NCBI RefSeq assembly: GCF_003751445.1
Contig: NZ_RJUU01000004.1
Coordinates: 62,001 to 126,000 of the forward strand
Length of the DNA stretch: 64,000 bases
Direction: 5' to 3'
Origin: Streptomyces sp. 840.1
GTDB lineage: Bacteria > Actinomycetota > Actinomycetes > Streptomycetales > Streptomycetaceae
The position numbers and the translations under genes are program-made. Of this stretch, positions 6,848 to 16,000 are shown piece by piece; within the stretch, counting starts at the first letter, position 1, and every line of letters begins with the position of its first letter. The notes beneath the pieces were generated by a model. It did no database searches. It worked only from the letters and a program-made list of their open reading frames with translations, and had not been told where the DNA came from.

Positions 6848-8660
6848 TGCGCTCCAGCCTGCGGGAGACCGTGTTGGGGTGGACGTAGAGGATCTCGCCG
6901 GCCCGGGTGGGGCTGCCGGCGGCGGTGAACCAGCCGTCGAGGGTCTCGACGAGGTTGCCGAACCGCTCGGCGTCGTGGTCGAGGAGCGGGCCGAGGGTGC
7001 GTTCCACGAACCCGGGGGCGTCGTGCTCGTCGCCGAGCAGCATGCCGATGAACCCGAGGTCGCGGGCGGCGGCCGAGCGCCCGGCGCCGCCGAGCGCGGT
7101 GAGGGCGTCCAGGCAGCGGACGGCCTCCTGGTGGGCGCGGCGGACCGCGTCCGGGCCCCGGGCGACCCGGGCCGCCCCCGCCGTGACGGGTGCGCCGGTG
7201 GCCTCGGCGAGTTCCGCGCGGACCTGGGCGGCGCAGGCGGCCGGGTCGTCCCCGGGCAGGAGGAGGGCGAGCCGGTCGCCCTGGACGGTCTTCATGCCCC
7301 GGTGGCGGCGGGCGTGGCCGGCGGCCCAGCTCTCGACGAGGTCGGCCGCCGCGTTACGGGGACGGGCGACGACCATGACGTGGGGGCGTTCCAGACGGTC
7401 CGCCAGCCGCCGGGAGCGCCGCTCCAGGCCCTCGGCGGACCCGTCCCAGGTGACGAGGTCCTCCAGGAGGTCGTCGTCGGCCCGCCCCCCGACGTCCGTG
7501 GAACGCTGCATGACGAGCAGCAGGGACACGGTGCGTGCGTAGGAGAGGATCTTCTCGCCGGGCCACCCCGAGGTGCCGGTGGCCGGCTCCGCAGGGTGGA
7601 AGTGGAGCGAGCCGACGTCCTCGGAACGGACGGAGAGCGGCACGACCAGGGTGCCGCCGGTCAGCGGGCAGGCGATGCCGGTGGCCGCGGCGTTGAGCCG
7701 TACGCGCTCCAGTTCGGCACTGTCGGGGCGGGGGGTGTGGCCGTGCCCGGCGAGGCGTTCGCCGCCCGGACCCCGGACGGAGATGCCGCCGCCCAGCTCG
7801 GCGACGGCGCGGGCCAGGAGTTCGTCCATGCCGATGCCCTCCAGGACGAGGCGGACCAGGTCGTCCTGGAGGTTCTTGGCCTGCAGGGCGTCACTGAGTC
7901 CGGCGCGGGCCCTGGTCCCGGCGTCCTCGAGGACGGTGTTGGCGGCCTGCACGGTCTCCAGCAGGCGGGAGGTCTCGATGGCGACGGCGGAGAGGTCGGC
8001 GAGGGAGCACATGAGCGACACGTCGTCAGGGGTGAAGTGCCGGGTCCTGCGCTCGGCCACGTAGAGGAAGCCCAGGCAGCGGTCGCCGGCGCGCAGCGGG
8101 ACGCCGAGCACGGCGTGGAGGGACTCGGCCTGCAGGAGGTCTTCGAGGGCGTCCGTGTGGCCGGCCCCGTCGTCGGCCAGATGGTCCGCGGTCCAGAAGG
8201 GGCCCGGCAGTTCGCCCAGGGTGCCGCCGGCGAGGGCGGCCGCGGGTATGCGGTGGCCGGCGGTGCGGGCGCTGACGGCACCGTCCGCGGTGCCCACGGT
8301 CAGGTCTCCGGTGGTCTCGTCGGCCAGGGCGGTGCAGGCGAGGTCCGTGTTGAGCAGCAGCCGGGCGCGGCGGGTGATCAGACGGAGGGTGGCGTCGAGC
8401 CGGGAGGGCGCGGTGAGGTCGAGGGCGGTGCCGACGAGCGCGGCGAGTTCGGCCTCGCGCTGGCGGCGCCTCTCGAAGAGGGCGTTGACTTCCAGGGCGA
8501 GGCCCTTGGCGCGGGTCAGCTGGTCGATCAGGTGGGGCGCGGCGCCGGAGCGGCGGGCGCGGGCGACGAGCTGCTCGTACGCGTGGGCCGGTGCCTCCTC
8601 CGCGAGGAGTTCGAGAATGTGCAGGACCTCGGTCCCGGTCTGCGAGTCCTCCTCTGTCAT
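6714..8660 (-). CDS. GAF / PucR-type transcriptional regulator
   Basis: A 648-residue cytoplasmic regulator. The N-terminal part holds a GAF-like sensory domain (about 75-235, ending in the typical FTPDDVSLMCSLADLSAVAIETSRL segment), a middle region resembles the GGDEF-like part of PucR/CdaR regulators (about 400-520), and the C-terminus is the PucR helix-turn-helix (about 580-640: ETLDGWFTAAGSPTRAGEILYVHPNTVSRRLERITQLLG). The ligand is unknown. Position inside the cluster suggests pathway-specific control, but no target can be named. ATG at 8660 follows a GGGGGG tract; a consensus-like promoter lies about 45 bases upstream. Its 3' end overlaps the transposase-like gene by 134 bases in the convergent direction. 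Confidence 0.85.
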   Translation of the reverse strand: MTEEDSQTGTEVLHILELLAEEAPAHAYEQLVARARRSGAAPHLIDQLTRAKGLALEVNALFERRRQREAELAALVGTALDLTAPSRLDATLRLITRRARLLLNTDLACTALADETTGDLTVGTADGAVSARTAGHRIPAAALAGGTLGELPGPFWTADHLADDGAGHTDALEDLLQAESLHAVLGVPLRAGDRCLGFLYVAERRTRHFTPDDVSLMCSLADLSAVAIETSRLLETVQAANTVLEDAGTRARAGLSDALQAKNLQDDLVRLVLEGIGMDELLARAVAELGGGISVRGPGGERLAGHGHTPRPDSAELERVRLNAAATGIACPLTGGTLVVPLSVRSEDVGSLHFHPAEPATGTSGWPGEKILSYARTVSLLLVMQRSTDVGGRADDDLLEDLVTWDGSAEGLERRSRRLADRLERPHVMVVARPRNAAADLVESWAAGHARRHRGMKTVQGDRLALLLPGDDPAACAAQVRAELAEATGAPVTAGAARVARGPDAVRRAHQEAVRCLDALTALGGAGRSAAARDLGFIGMLLGDEHDAPGFVERTLGPLLDHDAERFGNLVETLDGWFTAAGSPTRAGEILYVHPNTVSRRLERITQLLGPDWQQPERSLELQLALRLQRARIFQSPAPDDPRSWEPA

Positions 8661-8706
8661 CCCAGCCCCCCAGCGGATGAATCGGCCTGATCCTGACGAC
8701 CCGGGG

Positions 8707-8736
8707 AACGTAACCGGCCCGCCGACAGGGCGTCAA
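8707..8736 (-). promoter_or_regulatory. Sigma-70-like promoter of the PucR-type regulator
   Basis: On the minus strand TTGACG (8736-8731), an 18-base spacer and TACGTT (8712-8707) match the HrdB-type consensus well. Transcription would start near 8700, leaving a leader of about 40 bases before the ATG at 8660. Confidence 0.65.
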
Positions 8737-8826
8737 CCGGCTTCCGGCGGGCAGGTCGGCGGCAGCCGCGGTGACCGGGCCACCGCGGGAGGGCCGTGCC
8801 GGGGCGCCGGGGGGTTCTCCGAACAC

Positions 8827-8856
8827 CTTGAGCGGCGGCGCGCCCCGTACCTACGC
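8827..8856 (+). promoter_or_regulatory. Promoter-like pair on the plus strand
   Basis: TTGAGC, 18 bases, TACGCT. It points into the antisense strand of the phosphopantetheinyl transferase gene, where no plus-strand gene is visible. It could drive an antisense transcript or be a chance match. Confidence 0.2.
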
Positions 8857-8977
8857 TGGCAGGTTCGCCGCGGCGCGGGGGCGCGGGAGGGGTGGGCGCG
8901 GGCCGGGCGGGCCCGGCGGGCGGGAAGTCCCGGGAACGGGCGGGGCGTTACTCCGCCGGTTCACGAGCTGTTCTGCC

Positions 8978-9679
8978 TCACGGCGCGAACGGATCCCGAG
9001 CGGTGCCGGAGGATCGGCGGGCCGGGGCCGGGACGGCCACGGCGGTCAGCAGGATTCCGTCCGCCACCGTCCACCGGCCGGTCAGCCCGGTCAGGGCCCG
9101 GCCGTCGAGCACCGGTCCGGGGATCCGCATCCGGGCGGTGAACGTCCGTGCGGCCGGGTCGAGTTCGAGTTCTGCGGAGTCGAAGTCCAGGGTCCGGTGG
9201 GTGAGCGGGGACCAGGCCTTGAACACGGACTCCTTGGCGCTGAACAGCAGCCGGCCCCAGTGGGTGCCGGGGTGGCGGCGGGCGAGTTCGCGCAGCTGCT
9301 CGCGCTCGGTGGCCGAGGCGACTCCCCGGGTCACGCCCGGCGGCAGCGCCAGGTGCGGCTCCGCGTCGATGCCCAGCGCCCGCCAGCGGTCGGCGGGCGC
9401 CAGGGCGGCGCCCCGGTAGCCCTCGCAGTGGGTGAGGGAGCCGGTCGTGCCGGCGGGCCACAGGGGTTCGCCGCGGCGGCCGGTGAGCACCGGCCCGGCG
9501 GCCCGCCCGAGGGCGGCGAGCGCCCGGTGGGCGCACACGCGGGCCGTGGCGAACTCGCGGCGCCGCTCCTCGACGGCGTCGCGGACCAGGGCCCGCTCCT
9601 GCGCGAAGAGGAGTTCCGGCGGGAACTCCCCGTGGGTGTCGGCCGAGACCGTCCCGGGCGGGAGGATCTCCTCGATCAC
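8978..9679 (-). CDS. Sfp-type 4'-phosphopantetheinyl transferase
   Basis: A 233-residue enzyme that transfers the phosphopantetheine arm of CoA to the conserved Ser of carrier domains, here presumably the eight ACPs of the PKS. Signature motifs: GSLTHCEGYRGAAL (80-93), the Mg-binding LGIDAE (102-107) and FSAKESVFKAW (146-156). It has the size and two-lobed layout of the Sfp/EntD group. It is the last gene of the long minus-strand series; the GTG start at 9679 lies seven bases after the methyltransferase stop and has no clear ribosome site, so translation is probably coupled. Cluster-borne PPTases are not universal in macrolide loci. Confidence 0.9.
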   Translation of the reverse strand: MIEEILPPGTVSADTHGEFPPELLFAQERALVRDAVEERRREFATARVCAHRALAALGRAAGPVLTGRRGEPLWPAGTTGSLTHCEGYRGAALAPADRWRALGIDAEPHLALPPGVTRGVASATEREQLRELARRHPGTHWGRLLFSAKESVFKAWSPLTHRTLDFDSAELELDPAARTFTARMRIPGPVLDGRALTGLTGRWTVADGILLTAVAVPAPARRSSGTARDPFAP

Positions 9680-9686
9680 GCGGTCG

Positions 9687-10430
9687 TCACGTCCGGACGC
9701 CGATGAAGAGGCCCCGCCCGGACGGGCCGCCCTCCTGGAACTCGACGGCGAGGCCGGCGCGGACGAAGGCCAGCTCGTAGGCCTCGCGCGTGAAGAGGGT
9801 GATGAGGTGGGTCTCGGAGAGGTGCGCGATGTCCTGGCCGGGCTCGGCGATCAGGTAGTGCACGTCGATGCGGGTGGCGTCGCCCTCCAGCCGCGAGTGC
9901 GAGACGCGGGAGACGGTCTTGCCCTCGGCCTCGGTGATGGACGCGCCGACGAAGCCCGGGGTGAACGTGGCGGGGAACCACCAGGGTTCGACCAGGACGA
10001 CGCCGCCCGGTTCGAGGTGGGCCGCGAAGCGGGCCAGGGCCGCGTCGAGTTCGGCCTGGTCGCGCATGTGGCCGATGGAGCTGAACATGCAGGTGACAGC
10101 GGAGAAGGTGGTGCCGATCGCGAAGTCGCGCATGTCGCCGAGGTGGACGGGGACGTCCGGGTTGCGGCGTACGGCGATGTCCCGCATGTCCGCGGAGATC
10201 TCCACGCCCTCGACGGTGTCGAAGGCCCGGGTGAGGTGTTCCAGGTGGAGGCCGGTGCCGCAGGCCACGTCGAGGAGGCTGCGGGCGCCGGGGGCGCGGG
10301 AGGCGACCAGGGCGGCCAGGTCGGCCGCCTCGTTCGCGTAGTCCTTGCCCTTGCCCTGGTGGACCAGGTCGTAGAGGCGGGCTATGCCGTCCGCGTAGCC
10401 GCTGTCCGCGGGGGCTTCGGTGGTGGTCAC
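9687..10430 (-). CDS. Aminosugar N,N-dimethyltransferase (DesVI/TylM1-like)
   Basis: A 247-residue class I SAM-dependent methyltransferase. It follows the DesVI/TylM1/EryCVI pattern closely: YDLVHQGKGKDYANEA near the N-terminus, the SAM motif LLDVACGTGLHLEHL, GDMRDF, then LEPGGVVLVEPWWFP and the closing EGGPSGRGLFIGV. These enzymes methylate the C3 amino group of NDP-3-amino-3,6-dideoxyhexoses twice. With the ketoisomerase and aminotransferase in the right-hand operon it would complete TDP-D-mycaminose. The GTG start overlaps the glycosyltransferase stop (GTGA) and is preceded by AAGGAGAG. Confidence 0.93.
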   Translation of the reverse strand: MTTTEAPADSGYADGIARLYDLVHQGKGKDYANEAADLAALVASRAPGARSLLDVACGTGLHLEHLTRAFDTVEGVEISADMRDIAVRRNPDVPVHLGDMRDFAIGTTFSAVTCMFSSIGHMRDQAELDAALARFAAHLEPGGVVLVEPWWFPATFTPGFVGASITEAEGKTVSRVSHSRLEGDATRIDVHYLIAEPGQDIAHLSETHLITLFTREAYELAFVRAGLAVEFQEGGPSGRGLFIGVRT

Positions 10431-11734
10431 GTCGTCTCTCCTTGGCTGGGGTGTGCGGTGTGGGGGCGGCCCCGTCGGGCCGCGAGGCGTTCGAGGGCCG
10501 GGACGAGTTCGGCCGGCGCCGGGTCGGCGAGGGCCTCGTCGCGCAGCCGGTGCGCGGCCGCGGTGATCGAGGGGTCGGTGAGGGCCCGTACGACCGCTTC
10601 GCGCAGGGAGGCGGCGTCGAGCTTCTCGGGCGGCAGGTCGATGCCGGCCCCCTGCCGCTCGTGCAGGCGGGCCTTGAGCGGGGCGTCCCACAGGGAGGCC
10701 ACGATGATCTGGGGCACGCCGTGCAGGGTGGCGGTGTAGCCGGTGCCGGCGCCGCCGTGGTGGACGATCGCGGCGCAGGTCGGCAGCAGTGCGTCCATCG
10801 GGACGAAGTCGACGACCCGGATGTTGGCGGGGAGGGCCTCGCGGTCCTGGAGCTGGGTCGCGTCGAAGGTCGCGACGATCTCGGCGTCGATGTCGCCGAG
10901 GGCGTGCAGCAGTTCCTCGAAGGGCACCGCGTCGCGGCCGAAGGTCTCTCGGGCGGAGACGCCGAGGGTGACGCAGACGCGCGGCCGGGCGGGCGGGGTG
11001 TGCAGCCAGTCCGGTACGACGGCGGGCCCGTTGTAGGGGACGTAGCGCATCGGCAGCAGTTCGCCGGGCACGGGTATGCGCAGGCTCGCCGGGGCCGGGT
11101 CGACGGTGGCCTGCCCTCGGACGACCTCCTCGACGGCGGCGGCGTCGGGGGTGGCACCGAAGCGTTCGAGGGTCCACGTCAGCCATTCGCCCATCGGGTC
11201 CTCGCGGCGCTCCTCGGGCTGTGCGGCGAGCAGTTCGAGGAACTGACGGCGCGCGTTGAGGACCACGTCGGGGCCCCACAGCAGGCGGGCGTGGGCTGCG
11301 CCCGTGACGTGCGCGGCGACGGGTCCGGCGTATGTGAAGGGCTCCCAGAGCACCAGGTCGGGCCGCCAGGCGCGGGCGAACTCCACGATGGCGTCGATGG
11401 TCGTGTCGCCGTTGAGCGGCGCGAACGACATGGCCGTCATCATGGTCTGCTGGCCGAGGGCGTGCTCCCAGCCGATCGGCTCGGTGACCGTGTCGGCGAA
11501 GTCGAAGCCCGCCTGGTACGGGGTGGGGTCGCCGCCGATCTGCGTCATCAGCTCGACGATCGAGTCGAGGTCGCCGACGGGTACGGCGGTCAGCCCGGAG
11601 CCGTTGATGACGTCGGTGAGCGCCGGCTGGCTGGCCACCCGGACGTCGTGCCCGGCGGCGCGCAGCGCCCAGGCCAGCGGCACCAGGTTGTAGTAGTGCG
11701 TGTTGTGCGCGAAGCACGTGATCAGTACGCGCAT
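10427..11734 (-). CDS. Macrolide aminosugar glycosyltransferase (DesVII/TylM2-like)
   Basis: A 435-residue GT-B fold, family GT1 enzyme of the activator-dependent group (DesVII, EryCIII, TylM2). Features: N-terminal MRVLITCFAHNTHYYNLVPL, the WEPFTYAGPVAAHVTGAAHARLLWGPD segment (about 130-160) and the C-terminal nucleotide-sugar site IVHHGGAGTGYTATLHGVPQ (about 335-355). It should attach the dimethylated aminosugar to the macrolactone, probably at C5-OH as in tylosin-type compounds. It lies just downstream of the P450-like activator gene that such enzymes require, and its stop overlaps the dimethyltransferase start. ATG at 11734 with AAGGGCGG upstream. Confidence 0.93.
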   Translation of the reverse strand: MRVLITCFAHNTHYYNLVPLAWALRAAGHDVRVASQPALTDVINGSGLTAVPVGDLDSIVELMTQIGGDPTPYQAGFDFADTVTEPIGWEHALGQQTMMTAMSFAPLNGDTTIDAIVEFARAWRPDLVLWEPFTYAGPVAAHVTGAAHARLLWGPDVVLNARRQFLELLAAQPEERREDPMGEWLTWTLERFGATPDAAAVEEVVRGQATVDPAPASLRIPVPGELLPMRYVPYNGPAVVPDWLHTPPARPRVCVTLGVSARETFGRDAVPFEELLHALGDIDAEIVATFDATQLQDREALPANIRVVDFVPMDALLPTCAAIVHHGGAGTGYTATLHGVPQIIVASLWDAPLKARLHERQGAGIDLPPEKLDAASLREAVVRALTDPSITAAAHRLRDEALADPAPAELVPALERLAARRGRPHTAHPSQGETT

Positions 11735-11819
11735 GGCATCGTCCGCCCTTGTCTGGCTCTTCGCGGTCGGGGTCGTGGTCCTCGGTGGCAGGGGCCGCCG
11801 CTGCGGCCGGCTCCGGCCA

Positions 11820-13022
11820 TCAGGCGGTCCTGGCGACGGGGAAGCGCGCCGGGGCGCCCAGGACCGGTGAGCGCAGCCGCACGACCTCCTCGCCGGCGGT
11901 GCGCAGGGCGGGCAGGGCCTCGGCGAGCGCGCCGAGCGCCGCGCGGGCGATCACCGTGACCAGCCAGCCGGAGAGCGCGAAGTGCAGGTCGGTGGGGAGG
12001 CCGAAGGGTGCGGCGTCCGCAGGGGCCTTCGGGTCGCGGTTGATAGCGGCGACGAGGAGGGTGACGCGGCTGCCGGCGGGCAGTTCGGTGCCCGCGAGGA
12101 CGGTGTTGGCGCGGGCGGTGCGGGTCTCCAGCCGGACGGGCGGGGCCTGGCGCAGGGTGCCCTCGACGGCAGTGGCGGCCAGGGCGGGATCGGCGGCCAG
12201 CCGCTGCCAGGCACCGGGTTCGGCGAGCAGCCCGCGCACGGAGTTGGCGATGAGCACGGCGGTGGTCTCGGCGGCGCCGACGGCGAGCGTCCGGGCGGCC
12301 CGGACGGTGTCGGCACCGGCCTCGTGGAGTCCGTCGGTGAGCAGCGCGGAGAGGGTGGCCTCGGCCCGCTCCGCGGTGCGGACGACGGCGTGGGGCTGGG
12401 GGGAGAGCAGTCCGTCGAGGGCGTGCCGGCAGTCGGGCAGGATCCGGACGAACCGCGTGTGGGCGGCTTCGGGCAGTCCGAGCTGTTCGGCGATCACCTG
12501 GCCGACGAGGCGGCGTGCGAAGTCCTCGGCGAGGTCGAAGCGGTCGCCGAGCCCGGCGAGGATCGCACGGGCGAGCTTCACCGTCCGCTTCTCCACGCAC
12601 TCCTCCTCCGGGGCCCACAGCATGGGGCCGCCGAGGGCAGTGAGCGGGGCCAGGCGGGCGGCGGTCTCCCGGTCCACGGCGAGCGCGGCGCTGCGGTACG
12701 GGAGCCCGTCAGCGGCGGCGGCCTCCGGGCCGGGTCCGGGGCCGTCGAAGGCGGAGCCGGCGACGACCTCATCGGCGACGGCTCGGTCGGCCGTCACCCA
12801 GGTGTCGAGCGGCGCGCTGTGGAACAGCGGCCCCTCGGCGCGGATGCGCTCCTCGTAGGGGCGGGGGTCCTCGGTGCCGGAGCGCAGGATCAGGCCGTAG
12901 GGATCGTTCCGGGTTCCCGCGAACCACTGTGCGGCGCGGGCGAGTTGGTTTCCTCGGGCCCGTCGGGCGTCGGCCAGGGCAGTCTCGCGGCCCGGGGTGT
13001 CGGTCAGCAGCTCCGCTGTCAT
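11820..13022 (-). CDS. P450-like glycosyltransferase activator (DesVIII/EryCII-like)
   Basis: A 400-residue protein with the P450 fold but no haem-thiolate site: where a P450 has FGxGxxxCxG the sequence reads HFALSGWLVTVIARAALGAL, without cysteine. The I-helix is also degenerate (VGAAETTAVLIAN). This is the known state of DesVIII, EryCII and TylM3, which bind and activate the partner glycosyltransferase, encoded directly downstream. Start choice: the ATG at 13022 has GAGGAG six bases upstream and lies 13 bases after the PKS stop; an in-frame GTG at 13046 would add eight residues and overlap the PKS stop, but lacks that site. Confidence 0.92.
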   Translation of the reverse strand: MTAELLTDTPGRETALADARRARGNQLARAAQWFAGTRNDPYGLILRSGTEDPRPYEERIRAEGPLFHSAPLDTWVTADRAVADEVVAGSAFDGPGPGPEAAAADGLPYRSAALAVDRETAARLAPLTALGGPMLWAPEEECVEKRTVKLARAILAGLGDRFDLAEDFARRLVGQVIAEQLGLPEAAHTRFVRILPDCRHALDGLLSPQPHAVVRTAERAEATLSALLTDGLHEAGADTVRAARTLAVGAAETTAVLIANSVRGLLAEPGAWQRLAADPALAATAVEGTLRQAPPVRLETRTARANTVLAGTELPAGSRVTLLVAAINRDPKAPADAAPFGLPTDLHFALSGWLVTVIARAALGALAEALPALRTAGEEVVRLRSPVLGAPARFPVARTA

Positions 13023-13035
13023 GTGCGACTCCTCG

Positions 13036-16000
13036 TCATCGGTCACCGCCGGGCAGCGCGTCGAGCCAGGCGTCGACGGTGCGGGCCATGGCCGGGGCGT
13101 GCTCGGTCATCATCGTGAAGTGGTTGCCGGGTACGTCGGCGACGGTGCGGGCGCCGTCCCAGACGGACCGCCAGTCCGTCAGCGGGTCGGTCCACGCGGC
13201 CATGGGTTCGCCGGCCCGCAGGTGCAGGACGGGGGCGCGGGTGGGCCGGGGGGTCCAGTCCAGGAGCAGCCGGTGGAAGGCGCCCATGGCGGTGAGCCGG
13301 GTGTCGTCGAGCGGTACGACCGCGCGGTCCGCGGCCCAGCGGAGCATGACGTCCCGCCAGGTGCCCATGGCCCCGGGGGCGCTGGGGGTGTAGATGTCGG
13401 CCAGTACCAGGGCGGCGGGGCCGGTGCCCCGGGCCTCCAGGTGCCGGGTGAGCGCGTGGGCGACGTTGGCTCCGGCGGAGTGGCCGATCAGGGCGTACGG
13501 CCGGCCGGCGGCGTACCGGGCGATGGCCTCGGCGTGGGTCCCGCACAGCGCTTCGAGGGTGCCGGGCAGCAGTTCGCCGGGCCGGAAGCCGGGGTGGGGC
13601 AGCGCCGCCACGGTGCGGCGGCCGGCCAGGGCCGCGGCGAGGGCGGCGAATTCGGCCGGACCGGAGACGGCCGTGGTGCCGGTGACCGCGATGAGCAGCG
13701 GTCCCCGGTCCCCGGCGGGTCCGTCGGTCAGCCGGACGGGGGTGACGGGCTGCTGTCCGGGGTCGGTGAAGACCGGGCGCAGGGCGGAGACGGCGCCGAG
13801 TGCCTCGACGGCCTCGGCGACCCTGCTGTCGGCGATCGCGGAGCGGTAGACGGCGACCAGGGTAATGTCGCCGGTGCCGTCGCCCCCGGCCGGGGGGCCC
13901 GCCGCTCCGGCCGGGTCCTGCAGGAGGTCCAGCAGGTGGGCGGCGAGCAGGTCGGGGGTGTTGTGGTCGTAGAAGGCCTCGGGTTGCAGTTCGGTGGCGG
14001 CCGCGGTGGCGAGCCGGCGCCGGAGCTGCCCGATGGCCAGGGAGTCGAACCCGGTCAGGGTGAAGGGCTCGTCGGCGGCGATCTCGTCGGGGCTCTCGTA
14101 CCCGAGCACGGCGGCGGCCTCGGTGCGGACCAGGGTCCGGACGGCTGCGGCGCGTTCGGCGGGGCCGAGGGCGGCGAGTCCGGGGCGCGGGTCGCGCGGC
14201 CGGGGGCCGGCCGGGGCCCCGTGGCCGGCGGCCGGGGCGGCGGCCACGGGGACGACGGCGGGGACGACGAGGCCGGAGATGAGCGGGCTGGGCCGGTGGG
14301 AGGTGAACCCGAGGGCGAACCGTTCCCAGTCGGTGTCGGTGACAGTGATCTGGGCCTCGCCGGCGGCGACGGCGCGGAAGAGTTCGGTGAGGGCGTCCTG
14401 CGGGTCCATGGGGCGCACTCCCCTGCGGCGCAGGTACGCGGCGCCCTCGCCGTCGCCCATGCCGCCGCCGCCCCACAGGCCCCAGGCCACGGAGGTGGCG
14501 GGCAGGCCGTCGGCGCGGCGCCGTTCGGCGAGCGCGTCGAGCGCGGCGTTCGCCGCGGCATAGGCGCACTGCCCGGCGCTGCCCCACACCCCCGCGCCGG
14601 AGGAGTAGAGGACGAAGGCGTCGAGGCCGAGGTCCCGGGTGAGTTCGTCGAGGTGCTGGGCACCGGCGACCTTCCCGGCGTAGACCTCGGAGACGAGTTC
14701 GGGTCCGGTCTCGGTCAGCGGGCTGACCTGGGGTACGCCCGCGGCGTGGAAGACGGCGGTCAGCGGGGTGTCGGAGGGGATCCGTCCGAGGAGCGCGGCG
14801 AGCGCGTCCCGGTCGGCGACGTCGCAGCTCGCGAAGGTGGCCTTGGCGCCGAGGGCGAGGAGGTCGGCCTCCAGGTCCGCCGCGCCGGGGGCCCGGGCCC
14901 CGCGCCGGGTGACGAGCAGCAGGTGCTCGGCGCCCTCCCGGGCGAGCCGGCGGGCGAGGTGGCCGCCGAGGGCTCCGGTGCCGCCGGTGACCAGGACGGT
15001 GCCGCGGGGGCGGTACGGGCCGGGGACACGCGGCGCGGGGGCCGCTGTGAGCCGGCGGCCGAGGGTGCCGGAGCCGCGGACGGCCACCTGGTCCTCGGCG
15101 CCGCCGAGGGCCCCGGCCAGCAGCCGCCAGGCCTCGTCCTGTCCGGGTTCGGCTCCGGTCGCGGTCGCCGGCAGGTCGACCAGGCCGCCCCACAGCGTGG
15201 GGAGTTCGAGCGCGGCGACGCGTCCGAGGCCCCAGAGCTGGGCCCCCGCCGGCCCCGGCCGCTCACCGGGGGCGGTAACCACGGCTCCTCGGGTGGCGCA
15301 CCAGAGACGGGCCGTCATGGACGTCTCCGCCATCGCCTGGACAAGGGACAGCGTGGCCCGGACAGCGGCCGGGACGAGACCGGTGGCGGGCTCCTCCCGG
15401 TCCTCCGCGCCCAGCAGGGAGAGGACCCCCTCGACGGGAGCGGCTGTGTCGCTCCGGGCATCGGTGAGCAGTGCGGCGAGGGCGGCCCGGTCGGTCCGCC
15501 CTGGGCCGACGGGGAGCCGCCGGACGTGGGCGCCCCGGGCGCGCAGGGCCCGCTCGGCGTGGTCGGTGACGGCTCCGGAGGACTCGACCAGCAGCCAGGT
15601 GCCGGTCAGGGGGGCGCCGGCGGGGGCGGGCAGCGGGCTCCAGGTGACGTGGTGGCGGCGCGGTCCGCCGGCCGGGCCGTGTCCGCCGCCTCGGGGGGTG
15701 GGGGCGATCCAGTACCGGCGGTGCTGCCAGGCGTACACGGGCAGCGGCACCGGCCGGGCCGGGGCGGTGGGGAAGAGCCGTCCCCGGTCGAGAGCGGCGC
15801 CCCGGGTCGCGGCGGTGGCCACCGCCCGCAGCAGGGTGGCGGTCGCGGGGCGGCCTCGGCGCAGTACGGGGACCATGGCGGCCGGTTCCGTACCGGGGTC
15901 GTCGACGGACAGCACCTCCTGGGCCATGCCGCAGAGAACGCCGTCGGGGCCGAGTTCGACGAAGGTGGCCGCGCCCAGGTCGCGGGCGGTGCGCACGCCG

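Larger units (their letters stand above)
8661..8977. other. Intergenic region with pucR-type gene promoter
   Basis: A 317-bp spacer between the regulator start and the stop of the phosphopantetheinyl transferase gene, both on the minus strand. It holds the regulator promoter (8707-8736) and a weaker promoter-like pair on the plus strand (8827-8856). I see no gene and no clear terminator for the long operon that ends at 8978. Confidence 0.5.

Noticed and set aside
9687..11717. Apparent 676-residue minus-strand protein joining the methyltransferase to an upstream Arg/Pro-rich part
   Set aside because: The upstream part is out of frame with the real glycosyltransferase gene; the methyltransferase starts at the GTG at 10430 with its own ribosome site.
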